From JBJXGE01 sp046154185 (GTDB lineage Bacteria > Planctomycetota > UBA8108 > UBA1146 > JAJFFE01), in contig JBJXGE010000029.1 in the NCBI GenBank assembly GCA_046154185.1, positions 1-64,000 on the forward strand: 64,000 nucleotides of DNA. The letters run 5' to 3'. Shown here in pieces: positions 9,435-22,559 of this stretch. How positions within the stretch are numbered: the stretch's first letter is position 1; the number at the start of each line of letters is the position of its first letter. The translations under genes were made by a program, and so were the position numbers. The notes under the pieces were generated by a model. The model did no database searches, was not told the origin of the DNA, and saw nothing but the letters and a program-made list of their open reading frames with translations.

Positions 9435-12400
9435 ATGAATCAGCTATTTCGATGGGCGGCGTGCGCCGTCGCGGCGCTCGCGCTCGGCGCCTGCGCGCAT
9501 TCGACGCCGCGTGCGCGGCCGCACGATCCGTGGGTGTTTCGATCGGTGCTCGACGACCGGCCGCGGATGTTGACGGCGGCGCTCCATGAAGATCTGTGGG
9601 TCGCCTACGACCTCACGAACGCATCGCTCTACAAAGCGTGGCGCGGCGGCGTGAACTTCGCGGGCTCGGTCTATAACACTGTGCATGGTCCGCAGCCGAC
9701 GACGATGGGGCCAAGTTACTTAACCGGGGCGCACAACGGCAGTCCGTGGCGTGTGAGGGGCCCCGACGGTGTGTTACTGGAACCACGCGCGAAGTACTTG
9801 GGCTACGAAGTAGTTCGCGGGCAACTCGCGCTTCACTATGCGCTCGATCTGGAACGCTCACCCACGATACTTGTCACCGAACGGCCAGAGATTGAACCGT
9901 CACAACGCGGCCGCGTCCGTTTTGTACGCACGTTTGAAACCTCGAACGTCCCGAACAACGTCACGATCGTCTTCGTGGAGTGGTTAGGCTCCCCACTCAA
10001 CCTCGACTTACCGATGGTCGAGATCCCTACCTCGTTGACTCGCGATTTGCAATCAAACGCGACGACTCGAATCGAGTGTGAGTTCGACGTGCTCGCAGCG
10101 ACGAACGGCGATCCGGTCGAGAAGTCAGAATTGCGCGTGGTGGCGCTACCGCAGTCCCAAGCCCAGCCGGTGCTCTCGCCGCCGACGTCCGGCGCGAGCG
10201 GCGCCGCCGATCTCGAGATCCTCAGCACCATCGTGGCGCCGTTCATCGACGGCGAAGCGGATGCCGTTTGGGCGGTGGCGGCGGCGATGCCGATCGCCTT
10301 GCGTGTGGCGGGCACGATCGGTGGCGAAGCCGACGCGAGCGGCGTATTTCAGGCGCTCTATGACGTCGATCATTTGTACCTACTGTTCACGGTGCGCGAC
10401 GAAGCGCGCCAAAACGACTCGACGCTGCCGTGGCACGACGACGGCTGCGAGATTTTCATCGACGGAGGAAATGAGCGGCAGAACTTTCTCGACGACAACG
10501 ATGCGCAGCTTATCTTCGGCGCCGGCGACGCGAGCTTTTGGTGCGATACCGAAGTCAGCCGCCACCCGGGTGTGCAGCACGCGACGCAAGAGATCGCCGG
10601 CGGTTATCGCATCGAGGCGCGCGTGCCGTGGGCAAACGTGGGGGCGCGTCCGGCGGCCGGCATGCGTTTCGGTTTTGAAGTGCACATCGACGATGACGAC
10701 GATGGCCTCGATGGCGACGGCGCGCTCGCCTGGCATTCGGCGGCCGCCGACACGTACAGCGACCCGAGCAAGTTTGCGAGCGCGATCTTGTCGGATCGAG
10801 TAGCGCGCATCGCGAACGAGGTCCCCGCGCCGCGCGAACCGGGGCTTGCGTTCCGCGGCTATTCGATCGGTCGCACGATGAGCGAGTTGGTGCGGCTCGT
10901 CCCGGGTCAGACGCCCAACGTGTCGCGCGTGATTTCGACCGTCGATCTTGCGAAGGCCGAAGATTTTGGTGGACTCGATCTGCAGTTTTACGCGCAGGTC
11001 ACCGGGTTCCTACGACCGCCCAGTTCCGGGAGCTACACCTTCCGCCTGACGAGTGACGATGGTGCGCGCCTGTGGATCGACAATCAACCGGTCATCGATC
11101 TCGACGGCGACCACGCGATCGAAGCGCGGGACGCGACGACCTCGCTCGATGCCGAGGAGCACACGCTTCGCATCGCTTACTTTGAGAACTCCGGTGATCA
11201 GATGCTGCGGCTCGAGTGGCGCGATCCGACGAGCGGCGCGTTCGTGGTTGTGCCGGCCAGCTGGTTCTCGACGCCCGCCGGTGAAGTGCGCGTGACCGCG
11301 CCCGGCCAAAAGCGGTTTATAGAGCCGCGACTTGCGAGTCGGCCGGGCGATGGCACGCCGCTCGTCGGTGTGCATCCCAGCTACGACATGTCGAGTATTC
11401 GGCCCGAGGGTTTCGAACCGCGGGTCGGCGGCATGGACTTCCTGCCCGACGGCCGACTTGCCGTGTGCACGTGGGATCACGCCGGCCGCGTGTATTTGCT
11501 CGACGGCGTCCAGACGGGCGACGCGCGACGCGTGACGATCCAAGAGTTCGCGAGCGGACTCGCCGAGCCGCTCGGTCTCAAAGTGGTCGACGGGCGAATT
11601 TTCGTTTTGCAAAAGCAGGAGCTCACGGAACTCATCGATCGCGACGGCGTTGACCGTGCTGATGAATATCGATGCGTGGCTGCCGGTTGGGGCGTGACCG
11701 CGAACTTTCACGAGTTCGCGTTCGGGCTTGCGTACCAAGACGGATTTTTCTACGCGACGCTCGCGACCGCGATCAACGCGGGCGGCGCCTGCACGCAGCC
11801 GCAAAATCCTGATCGCGGCAAGGTGCTGCGTATCGCCGCTGACGGTCGCTTCGAATTCATCGCGAGCGGGCTGCGCACGCCGAACGGCATCGGAATCGGC
11901 GTCGACGATGAACTCTTCGTCTCTGATAACCAAGGCGATTGGCTGCCCGCATCGAAAGTCGTGCACGTTCGGCCGGGCGCGTTTTACGGCGTGCGCGCCG
12001 TCGATCCAGTCGGCGACCGAGATCGCGACGAAACGCCGCCGTGTGTCTGGCTGCCGCAGAACGAGATCGGCAATTCGCCCGCTGAGCCCGTGGTGTTGAA
12101 CGATGGCCCGTACCGCGGCCAGATGCTCTGCTGCGACGTCACGTACGGCGGGCTCCAACGCATATTTCTCGAGTCAGTCGCGGGGCAGTATCAAGGCGCG
12201 GTTTTTCGTTTCTCGCAGGGATTCGAAGCCGGCCTCAATCGCTGCGTGTGGGGGCCCGATGGCGCGCTGTATGTCGGCGGCATCGGCTCGACCGGCAACT
12301 GGAGCCAAGAAGGCAAGAAACGCTTCGGGCTCGAACGTCTCCAGTACAACGGCAAGAGCACGTTTGAACTGCTCGCGGTGCGCGCATGCGCGAACGGCTT

Positions 12401-13399
12401 TGAGCTCGAGTTCACCGAGCCGTTGCCCGTCGGCGTCGGCTGGAATCCGGTCGACTACGAGGTGCGGACCTGGCGCTACGTGCCGACGCACGAGTACGGT
12501 GGACCTAAAGTCGATGAGCGCGAACTGCGCGTCGAGTCGGCGACAGTCGACGAGAGTCGCACGCGCATCTTTGTTGAACTCGTTGGCCTCGAGCGCCGCA
12601 GCGTTGTGTATCTCCGGCTGCTCGGTCCGTGGGCAAGCGCAAACGGTGAGCTGCCGCTTGCCACCGAGACGTGGTACACGCTCAACGAGATCCCGCTCGC
12701 TCCCGTGGGCACCGCGCGGCCGAGCCCCTTTGCCGCGTCGCCGAACGTGTTGACCGCAGCCGAACGCGCCGCCGGTTTCGAGCTGCTCTTCGACGGCGAG
12801 ACACTCGCCGGTTGGCAACCCTATACGGGCGAGAATCTGCCCGCGACGTGGCGCGTCGAGGACGACGCGATCACACTCGAGCCGCGCGACGGCGCCGCGA
12901 TCGATCTCATGACCGCGAACGTTTACGGCGATTTCGAACTGCGCTTCGAATGGAAAATCTCCGAGGCCGGCAATAGTGGCGTCTTCTATCGCGTCGCGGC
13001 TGGCGGGCACGCGCCGTGGGCGACGGGTCCCGAGTATCAGATTCTCGATTCATCGCGCCACGCCGATGGCAGGCACGCGAAGACTTCGGCGGCGGCCTGC
13101 TACGCGCTTTATCCACCGCGTTTTCGCGCGGAGCGCGCGCCCGGACTCTATAACGAAAGCCGCATCGTGGTCGCGGACAACTCCGTCGAACACTGGCTCA
13201 ACGGCCACTGCGTCGTGCGCTATCAACTCAAGAGCGCGGAGTGGGTGGAGCGCGTGAGCGCCAGCAAATTCAGCGCGATGCCCGGGCATGGCCGCGAAGC
13301 GCGCGGGCACATCGTGCTCCAAGACCACGGTGATCGGGTTTGGTATCGAAGCCTGCGAATCCGGGCCATCGAGTCGGCGAGTCGGTCCGGCGACGGGCG

Positions 13400-13403
<4 letters not shown>
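9435..13403 (+). CDS. multidomain lipoprotein: CBM9-like, PA14, sugar-dehydrogenase-like propeller, DUF1080
   Basis: 1322 residues starting with a lipoprotein signal (lipobox LGAC, Cys20). Visible modules in order: an N-terminal region of unknown fold; a CBM9/DOMON-like beta-sandwich (about 256-455); a PA14 domain (about 470-615, with SYTFRLTSDDGARLWIDN); a six-bladed propeller resembling glucose/sorbosone dehydrogenases and planctomycete membrane-bound dehydrogenases (about 650-1000, with LRTPNGIGIGVDDELFVSDN); and a C-terminal DUF1080 domain (about 1112-1315, with FELLFDGETLAGW and WKISEAGNSGVFYR), which is concanavalin-like and linked to 3-keto-glycoside hydrolysis. Known biology of these families points to binding and oxidative or hydrolytic breakdown of polysaccharides at the envelope. 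The exact substrate cannot be read from sequence. The gene ends tail to tail with acnA on the other strand and shares a TTAA. Confidence 0.85.
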
Positions 13404-16084
<2,681 letters not shown>

Positions 16085-16237
16085 GAAGTCCTTCCATCGC
16101 GCCGGCGGTCCCGGCGCGTCGGAGTAGTCTCAGGAGTACGAAACGAAGCGGTCTGAAGGCGGGCTATGGTAAGGGAAAAGTCGGCGTCGCGCATGAGATC
16201 TCGCGCTCGAGCGCTCGAGTTCCATGCGCGAACCGCG

Positions 16238-16672
16238 CTAACGAGCGGTGCGCGGCAAGATCCACTCGACGTCGCTTTCCCACCATTCGGTGTCGTAGCC
16301 AGTGTGCGGATTGCGGCGGACAACGAGTCGAATGCGTTCGCCGGGTTGCCACGCGGCAATCGCGAGTAAGAGTACGTCGACGCTGTCGACGAGCGCGCGC
16401 TCCCGGCCGACGATCAAATAGCCGGCCGGATGCGGAGGCAGCGCCGGCTGGAGAGCCCCGGGGATGACGCGACACGGAATGAACCGGGCGGCATCCGACG
16501 CCGGCAGCATCGCCGCTTCGGCCGTCAACACTTCAAGTCCGATGCGCGCCAGTTTGTCGTCAGGGCTATGCGGCTCCGGCGTCACGGAACGGCAGCCGAA
16601 AGTAACGAAAAAGGCGAGCGCGAGCAGCTCGCCCGCAAGCTTTTTGGTCCGTCGCGAACGCGCGCTACACAT
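16238..16672 (-). CDS. small lipoprotein with PDZ-like segment
   Basis: 144 residues. The first 27 form a basic start, a hydrophobic core and a lipobox ending FGC (Cys27), so an exported lipoprotein is likely. The rest includes a segment with the shape of a PDZ domain end (LIVGRERALVDSVDVLLLA followed by GERIRLVVRRNP), but it is short and I would not insist on the fold. It lies 153 bp upstream of acnA on the same strand and may be co-transcribed with it. The reading frame is favoured over the opposite-strand frame because of the clean signal sequence. Function unknown. Confidence 0.6.
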   Translation of the reverse strand: MCSARSRRTKKLAGELLALAFFVTFGCRSVTPEPHSPDDKLARIGLEVLTAEAAMLPASDAARFIPCRVIPGALQPALPPHPAGYLIVGRERALVDSVDVLLLAIAAWQPGERIRLVVRRNPHTGYDTEWWESDVEWILPRTAR

Positions 16673-17058
16673 GTCGGCAGTGTATTTGAAAAGCGCACGA
16701 GTGTGTGCGAGTCCTGTGCAGCGAGCGCTCCGCGCCTGACGTCGACCGCGCGTTCGATCGACGGCTCGTCACCTCTCGGGGCCATTTCATCCCGGCGGCG
16801 GGAATTGCTCACGAGTCGCACGGTGACAGGGCCGTTGCTTGCGTCAATCGACTTTGTACTTAGAATGGGCCAACCCGCAGGCTTAAGAGGATCTTCACGG
16901 CACGGAAGCGTCGTCCGGCTTCACGTTGTGCGAGCGATATACTCGTGCCGGGTCTGTCGCTTGTAATTTCAGCACATTTCTTGCTGAGAAGGAGACGCTC
17001 GAACGTCATCCGATGTCCTGACGGTTTCTCTTGCATGGTCTTAGGGTGGGGCGGAAAA
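16673..17058. other. 386-bp divergent intergenic region
   Basis: Separates the minus-strand lipoprotein gene from the plus-strand secretion operon, so it should hold promoters for both directions. The only sigma70-like pair I see on the plus strand is listed separately at 16839-16866. A purine-rich AAGGAG (16989-16994) has no start codon at a proper distance. No RNA gene is evident. Confidence 0.6.
16839..16866 (+). promoter_or_regulatory. possible promoter of the type II secretion operon
   Basis: TTGCGT (16839-16844), a 16-bp spacer, then TAGAAT (16861-16866). The -10 matches consensus at 5 of 6 positions; the -35 is weak (3 of 6). It would give a leader of roughly 185 bases before the gspE ATG. 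A second TATACT at 16938-16943 has no good -35. Weak evidence. Confidence 0.3.
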
Positions 17059-18738
17059 ATGCGCGCGAGGCTCGGCGAACATCTCGTGGAATGCGGGTCG
17101 CTCACAACGACACAACTCGAGGCGGCGCTTGCGGCGCAGCGACGCGGCGAAGAGCGGTTTGGCGAGTGCGTGCGGCGCTTAGGACTCGTTTCCGACGAAG
17201 ACGTCCTGCGCGCGCTCGCCGCGCAACTCGATCTCAGCTTTCTCAATATCGATGGTGTTAAGCCGACGAGCGAGGTGGCGCGGGCGCTGCCGATGGAGTA
17301 CGTGCGCAGGGCCGGCGTGTTGCCGCTCGACATCGAACGCGGCGTGTTGCGCTATGCGACGGCGGACCCCGGCAATCGCCGTATCTACGAAGACGTGCGA
17401 CTGCTGAGCGGCTTCGAAGCGGCGGAAGTGGTTGCGCTGTCCACGAGCATCGAGCAGAAAATCGACGAGCACTATCAGCTCACGGTCGAGCGCATGGTCG
17501 CGGACTTGCGCGGCGGACAAGACGCCGACGTCGTTCCGGACAACCTGCACGATATCGAAGTGATGGCGAGCGAGCCGACGATCATCAATCTCGTCAACCT
17601 CATCATCTCGTCGGCGGTTAAGGAACGGGCGAGCGACGTTCACCTCGTGCCATTTGAAGGCCGCATCGAGTTGCGTTACCGAATCGACGGCGTGTTACAG
17701 GAGATTCCGCCGCCGCCGCGCCATTTGCATGCGGCGCTCGTGTCGCGCATCAAGATCATGGCGGAGATGAACATCGCCGAGCGGTATTTGCCGCAAGATG
17801 GTCGCATTCAAATCACGCATGCCGGCCACCGTGTCGACATCCGTGTCGGCACCATGCCGACGATGGGTGGCGAGAGCGTCGTGATGCGACTCCTCGAAAA
17901 AGGCTCGCGCATTCAATCGATGCAGGAGCTCGGTTTCGATGCCGAGCGCGACGCCACGCTCGAGCGTGTAGTCGAGAAGCCGCACGGGATTTTTCTCGCG
18001 ACCGGTCCGACCGGCAGCGGCAAAACGACGTCGCTTTACTCGATCATTCACCGCATCTACAGCATCGAGAAGAAGATCCTCACGATCGAAGACCCGGTCG
18101 AATATGAGTTGCCGGGTGTCGCGCAGATTCCGGTGCGACCGGCGCGCGGTTTTACGTTTGCGACCGGCTTGCGCTCGATTTTGCGCCAGGACCCGGACGT
18201 CGTCATGGTAGGCGAGATCCGCGATGTCGAGACCGCCGAGATCGCGATTCGTGCGGCGCTCACGGGTCACTTGGTCTTTAGCACACTGCATACGAACGAC
18301 AGCGCGGGCGCGGTCACGCGTCTCATGGACATGGGCATCGAGCCGTTTCTCATCGCGTCGTCGCTCGAAGGCGTCTTGGCGCAGCGGCTCGTGCGGAAGA
18401 TCTGCGAAAAGTGCCGCACTCAAGTACCGCTGTCGGATGACCTGCGCACCAAGCTCACGTTGCACGGCATTGAAGATCTGGGCGAGCACACGTTCAGAGG
18501 CACCGGCTGCGACGCTTGTCGTCGTACCGGTTACCGCGGGCGGATGGGTTTGTTCGAGTTGCTGATTTTCACGCCCACGCTGCGGCAAGCAGTGCTGGAG
18601 AAAAGTCCAGGCCCGGCGATCAAGGAATTGGCGCGCCAAGGCATGTTGACGATTCGCGATGACGGACTGCGCCGTGCGGCGGCGGGATTCACGACTTTGG
18701 ACGAAGTGCTTCGCGTCGCGCTCGATCAATCCGGCTAG
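17059..18738 (+). CDS. gspE: type II secretion ATPase GspE
   Basis: 559 residues from the ATG at 17059. The frame is open upstream, but the conserved N-terminal T2SSE_N domain starts with MRARLGEHLVECGSLT and a GGTGGGG lies upstream, so I place the start there. Hexameric cytoplasmic ATPase that powers pseudopilus assembly. Visible: N1E domain (about 1-150), Walker A GPTGSGKTT (about 315), Asp box and Walker B (VMVGEIRDVETAEIA), His box (HTNDSAGAVTRLMDMG), and a tetracysteine zinc site (CEKC...CDAC, about 449-492) typical of GspE and PilB. First gene of a run that continues to 36244; the next gene starts 50 bp downstream. Confidence 0.95.
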   Translation: MRARLGEHLVECGSLTTTQLEAALAAQRRGEERFGECVRRLGLVSDEDVLRALAAQLDLSFLNIDGVKPTSEVARALPMEYVRRAGVLPLDIERGVLRYATADPGNRRIYEDVRLLSGFEAAEVVALSTSIEQKIDEHYQLTVERMVADLRGGQDADVVPDNLHDIEVMASEPTIINLVNLIISSAVKERASDVHLVPFEGRIELRYRIDGVLQEIPPPPRHLHAALVSRIKIMAEMNIAERYLPQDGRIQITHAGHRVDIRVGTMPTMGGESVVMRLLEKGSRIQSMQELGFDAERDATLERVVEKPHGIFLATGPTGSGKTTSLYSIIHRIYSIEKKILTIEDPVEYELPGVAQIPVRPARGFTFATGLRSILRQDPDVVMVGEIRDVETAEIAIRAALTGHLVFSTLHTNDSAGAVTRLMDMGIEPFLIASSLEGVLAQRLVRKICEKCRTQVPLSDDLRTKLTLHGIEDLGEHTFRGTGCDACRRTGYRGRMGLFELLIFTPTLRQAVLEKSPGPAIKELARQGMLTIRDDGLRRAAAGFTTLDEVLRVALDQSG

Positions 18739-18788
18739 TCGATTGTGCGCGCGTTTTGTAAAGCGAGCCCCTCAAGAAAGACAGCCGC

Positions 18789-20090
18789 GTGCAAACGTTT
18801 CGGTACAAAGCAGTTGCCGCTGACGGACAAGCGGCGCGCGGAACTCTGGAAGCTTCCGATCGACGCGGCGCACTCGACGCGCTGTCGGCGCGCGGATTGT
18901 TTCCTTCGCTGTTGGAGTCAACCGCGAGCGACGCCGCGCCCGCCGCAAGCACAACGACTGCGATTGCGCCGGCGCCGCCGTCGCCAGTTCGCGCCGTCGC
19001 CGTCGAGACACGCGCGAAGTCGCCGGCCGTTTTCGATATCCCCGCCGGCGAGGGGCGCATCTCGCGCCGCGAGATCAGCTCCTTCACGCGCCAGATGGCG
19101 ACGCTCTTAGGCGCCATTATTCCGATCCCCAGCGCGCTCGAGGGCATCGCGGAGCAAGAACAAAATGCCGCGCTCAAGAGTTTGCTGACGCAAGCCGCGT
19201 CCGACGTACGGCGCGGAGTCTCTTTTTCCGCGGCGCTCAGCTCATACCCGCGCCACTTTCCGCCCCTCTATATCAGCATGGTTGAAGTCGGCGAGGAGTC
19301 CGGCCAACTCGCCCCGGTGCTAGACGATCTCGGCACCTATCTCGAAGAGCAGGATGCCGTGCGCGGTGAGATCAAGAGCGCCGTCGCGTATCCACTCTTG
19401 GTGATGACGCTCGGCGTCGCCACGACCTTCGTGTTGTTGACCTTCGTGATGCCGCGTCTTTTGGGTTTGCTCGACGGTATGAGTGACGGCTTGCCGGCGC
19501 CCACGCGGGCGCTCCTCGCCTTGAGTGCATTCTTCCAGAGTTACTGGCTCGCCTTGCTCGGCGTCGTCGCCGTCGGCACATTTGCGGCACGAGCGTATTT
19601 TCGCACGGGTCCCGGCGCGCTGTGGTGGGATCGACGCAAGTTGCGTTTGCCGGTGCTCGGCAAACTCTTCACGGCCGCGGCGCTCGCGCGGTTTGCGCGC
19701 ACTCTGGGAACGTTGCATCGCGCGGGCGTCTCGCTCTTGCGGGCGCTCGACATCGTGCGCAACACGGTCGGCAACCGTTTTCTTGCCGCGCAGGTCGACT
19801 TCGTCGCGGAAGAGGCGCGGGGTGGCGATTCGCTTGCGCGACCCATACAAAAACTCGAGCTGTTTCCGCCGACCATGGTGCAAATGATCAAGGTCGGTGA
19901 GGATACCGGGCAACTCGACACGATGTTGTTGAAGGTCGCGGCGATTCAGGAGGCGCAGGTGCGCGTGCATTCAAAAACGCTCACCTCCCTCTTGGGCCCG
20001 TTGTTGATACTCGCCGTCGGTGTCGTCGTGGGATTCATCGTCATTTCGCTGCTGCTACCGATTTTTCAATTGAGTCAGAGCATGCGCTGA
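18789..20090 (+). CDS. gspF: type II secretion inner-membrane platform protein GspF
   Basis: 433 residues from a GTG start at 18789; the family-typical N-terminus MQTFRYKAVAADGQ fixes the start. A linker rich in Ala and Pro (about 45-85) is followed by two T2SSF repeats, each with cytoplasmic helices and membrane segments (FTRQMATLLGAIIPIPSALEG and ARFARTLGTLHRAGVSLLRALD). Three hydrophobic segments are evident, the last at the C-terminus. GspF is the polytopic core that couples GspE to pseudopilus growth. The length is normal. Confidence 0.94.
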   Translation: MQTFRYKAVAADGQAARGTLEASDRRGALDALSARGLFPSLLESTASDAAPAASTTTAIAPAPPSPVRAVAVETRAKSPAVFDIPAGEGRISRREISSFTRQMATLLGAIIPIPSALEGIAEQEQNAALKSLLTQAASDVRRGVSFSAALSSYPRHFPPLYISMVEVGEESGQLAPVLDDLGTYLEEQDAVRGEIKSAVAYPLLVMTLGVATTFVLLTFVMPRLLGLLDGMSDGLPAPTRALLALSAFFQSYWLALLGVVAVGTFAARAYFRTGPGALWWDRRKLRLPVLGKLFTAAALARFARTLGTLHRAGVSLLRALDIVRNTVGNRFLAAQVDFVAEEARGGDSLARPIQKLELFPPTMVQMIKVGEDTGQLDTMLLKVAAIQEAQVRVHSKTLTSLLGPLLILAVGVVVGFIVISLLLPIFQLSQSMR

Positions 20091-20108
20091 CCGAGAGGAA
20101 GGGCAACG

Positions 20109-20561
20109 ATGGTTCGACAAGGTTGGATTGCGACGCGTCGCAATCGGGGCTTTACGTTGGTCGAGATCATGGTGGTCGTCGTCGTGCTCGCAGTGCTCGC
20201 CGCGCTCGTCGTCCCGCGCTTCGGCAACGTGACTTTTGACGCCAAGGTCAGCACCGCGCGCGCCTGCATTCAGTCGTACGTCAACGCGCTCGAACGCTAC
20301 AAGCTGACGGTCGACTCCTACCCGACGACCGAGCAAGGGCTCGAAGCCCTCGTCAAACGACCGACGGACGTGCAGGGTTGGAGCGGTCCGTACCTGAAAG
20401 AAGTGACCAAGGATCCGTGGGGCGGTGAATACCAGTACCGAGCGCCCGGAGTTCAAGATCCGGAAGCATACGATTTGTGGTCGCGCGGTGGCGACAAGGC
20501 CGATGGCGGAACCGAAAAAGGCGCCGACATCACGAGCTGGACCGAGAAAACTTCCAATTGA
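20109..20561 (+). CDS. gspG: major pseudopilin GspG
   Basis: 150 residues. Short basic leader ending in Gly, then FTLVEIMVVVVVLAVLAAL with the invariant Glu at mature position 5, which marks it as a substrate of prepilin peptidase. Family-specific signature: SYPTTEQGLEALV, GPYLKEVTKDPWG and the C-terminal GADITSW region, which contributes to the calcium site in known GspG proteins. Builds the pseudopilus shaft in the periplasm. No prepilin peptidase (GspO) gene is present in this window. Confidence 0.95.
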   Translation: MVRQGWIATRRNRGFTLVEIMVVVVVLAVLAALVVPRFGNVTFDAKVSTARACIQSYVNALERYKLTVDSYPTTEQGLEALVKRPTDVQGWSGPYLKEVTKDPWGGEYQYRAPGVQDPEAYDLWSRGGDKADGGTEKGADITSWTEKTSN

Positions 20562-20583
20562 TGACTGAGGTTTATCCCGCGCC

Positions 20584-21276
20584 ATGACGAACTTCGCGGA
20601 CGAAGCACGATCACCGACCGCACGTGAGCGCCTACAGGCGTTCACCTTGGTCGAGATCACCATGGTCGTGCTGGTACTCGCAATCCTGGCGGGTCTGGTG
20701 GTGCCGCAGTTCGCCGGAAGCCGCGAGGAAGCCGTGCTACGCGGTGCGGCGCGCGAACTCGTCGCCGTGTTGCAACTCGCCGCCAGCGAGTCGATCACCT
20801 CGCGTCGCGTGCACCGATTTTGCGTCGACAGTGAGCGTGGCATCGCGTGGGTGGAGGTGCTTGCGGACTTACCGGACGGATCGCGGAGCTTTCAGCCGAT
20901 CACGCTGAGGCTCGCAAGCGGACGTGGCGGTGGATTAGGAGAGCGCACTCGACCCGAGCAGTCGGGACGAAAGTCCGTGCGTGGCGGGTCCGAGCCTGCC
21001 AACGTCTGGCAGCTCGATCCGACGTTGGAAATGGCGGTCGTCGCGTCCGCCGCGAATCGTGGCGAGACGCTGGCGCCACCCGTCAACGCGAGTGCTCAGA
21101 GCGCGACGGCGTCCGGTGTGATCTCGTTTTATGCGGACGGCACGGCGGATGCCCGCGACCTCGTGTTGATCGGACGCGCCGACGAGGCAATGCGCCTGCG
21201 CGTGCATTCGGTGACCGGCCGAGTCGAGCTCCAACGGGAGCGCGACGGCGCGTTTCAGCGCGGACGGAGAACGTGA
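20584..21276 (+). CDS. gspH: minor pseudopilin GspH-like
   Basis: 230 residues with a prepilin N-terminus (FTLVEITMVVLVLAILAGLVV) followed by a GspH-type beta domain. The residue before the expected cleavage point is Ala (ERLQA then FTLVE) rather than the almost invariant Gly, and the leader is about 20 residues. Position between gspG and gspI and the sequence AVLRGAARELVAVLQLAASES support GspH. Its stop shares one base with the next start. Confidence 0.85.
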   Translation: MTNFADEARSPTARERLQAFTLVEITMVVLVLAILAGLVVPQFAGSREEAVLRGAARELVAVLQLAASESITSRRVHRFCVDSERGIAWVEVLADLPDGSRSFQPITLRLASGRGGGLGERTRPEQSGRKSVRGGSEPANVWQLDPTLEMAVVASAANRGETLAPPVNASAQSATASGVISFYADGTADARDLVLIGRADEAMRLRVHSVTGRVELQRERDGAFQRGRRT

Positions 21277-21695
21277 TGTTCTCAACGGCGCGACCGCGAT
21301 CCGCGGGTTTTTCCTTGATCGAAGTCCTATTGTCCGCGGTCATCCTCGGCATCACCATGGTCGGGCTCACGGAGGGCATGTCGCAAGCATTGCGGTCGTC
21401 GCGCGAGATGGAAGACCACACGCGCGCGGTGCTGCTCGCGCAAGCGCATCTCGAGGCGTTGCGAGCCGAGCGCCGCTTGAGCGCCAGCGAGCGCGATGGC
21501 GAAGTCACCGATGATCCTCGATATCGTTTCCGCGAGCGCATCGAGAGCACCGAACTCGACGGGCTCTATCACGTCAGTCTCGCGATCGAATTGAAAGCGA
21601 ATCGTCGGTTGTTGTATCAGCTCGACACGCTCTTGTTCGAGCAACCGTTCGAGTCCACTGCAAGTTCGTCATCGTCAGAGCGGAGGTCGCCATGA
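21276..21695 (+). CDS. gspI: minor pseudopilin GspI
   Basis: 139 residues. The frame is open upstream, but the gene must start at the ATG at 21276 (TGATG overlap with gspH), which gives the leader MFSTARPRSAG followed by FSLIEVLLSAVILGITMVG. The mature helix contains Glu5. GspI family traits are the motif EMEDHTRAVLLAQAHLEALR and the small size. In known systems GspI, J and K form the tip complex of the pseudopilus. Overlaps gspJ by 4 bp. Confidence 0.88.
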   Translation: MFSTARPRSAGFSLIEVLLSAVILGITMVGLTEGMSQALRSSREMEDHTRAVLLAQAHLEALRAERRLSASERDGEVTDDPRYRFRERIESTELDGLYHVSLAIELKANRRLLYQLDTLLFEQPFESTASSSSSERRSP

Positions 21696-22558
21696 AGCGT
21701 GCCGGCTTCACGCTCATCGAGCTGATGATCGGACTCACCATCATGGTGGGCGTGTTGGGCGCAGCCTACATGACGCTCGCGGCCGGGTACGAGAGTCGGG
21801 AGGCGGTGGAGCGGCGCGCTCTGGTGCTTCAAGAAGCGCGCGTGACGCTCCGGCTGATCACCGCGGATTTGCGTGTCGCGACGCCGCTCAGCGTCGACGA
21901 TGTGTTCACGGGGTTGAGCCGCGAAGTCGACGGCGTAGAGCTCGACAACTTGGATTTTGCGACGCACAACTTTCGTCCCACGCGACCCGGCGAAGGGGAT
22001 CTCTGCGAAGTCAGTTACTTCGTCGATCGCGCGGAGCCAGGCGGACCGCGGTGCTTGTTTCGCCGTCGCGATGCTCGTATGGATCGCGAACTCTTCGCGG
22101 GCGGCAGCCGGGAGTTGATCGCGACCGGGATCGCGCACTTCAAAGTCCAGTACTACGACGGCTACGAATGGCATGACGAGTGGGGTGAACGGGAGACGGC
22201 CGATCTGCGCGCGGCGGCTGCACAGGATCCCAGCGATCCGGACCGGCTCGACCCAGAGACCGGCGAGCCGGCGGCAGCGCCGTTCATCCCGACCGGGATT
22301 CCAGCGGCCGTGAAGATCAGCATCGGTTTCGAGACCGCGAGCTGGGTGCGAACGTCCGAGGCGTCGCTGCGTGCGAGTGAAGTCAAATCAACGCACCGGC
22401 CGCTCGTGTTCACCACGATTGTCCGCATTGAGCTCGCCGATCGACCGCAACAGCTCGGCGGCGGAGGCGGAGTTTCGGCCGACGGATCCTCCTGGGGCGA
22501 TGGCAGTCTGTCGCCCGAAGAAATGATGGCGCCCAACGGCGACGAGGGCGGTGGTTAG
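21692..22558 (+). CDS. gspJ: minor pseudopilin GspJ
   Basis: 288 residues. Very short leader (MKRAG) then FTLIELMIGLTIMVGVLGA. The GspJ-type body has VLQEARVTLRLITADLRVATPL and ends with an acidic, glycine-rich tail, longer than the roughly 200 residues usual for GspJ. Starts with an ATGA overlap on gspI. Part of the predicted I-J-K tip. Confidence 0.85.
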   Translation: MKRAGFTLIELMIGLTIMVGVLGAAYMTLAAGYESREAVERRALVLQEARVTLRLITADLRVATPLSVDDVFTGLSREVDGVELDNLDFATHNFRPTRPGEGDLCEVSYFVDRAEPGGPRCLFRRRDARMDRELFAGGSRELIATGIAHFKVQYYDGYEWHDEWGERETADLRAAAAQDPSDPDRLDPETGEPAAAPFIPTGIPAAVKISIGFETASWVRTSEASLRASEVKSTHRPLVFTTIVRIELADRPQQLGGGGGVSADGSSWGDGSLSPEEMMAPNGDEGGG

Positions 22559-22559
22559 T

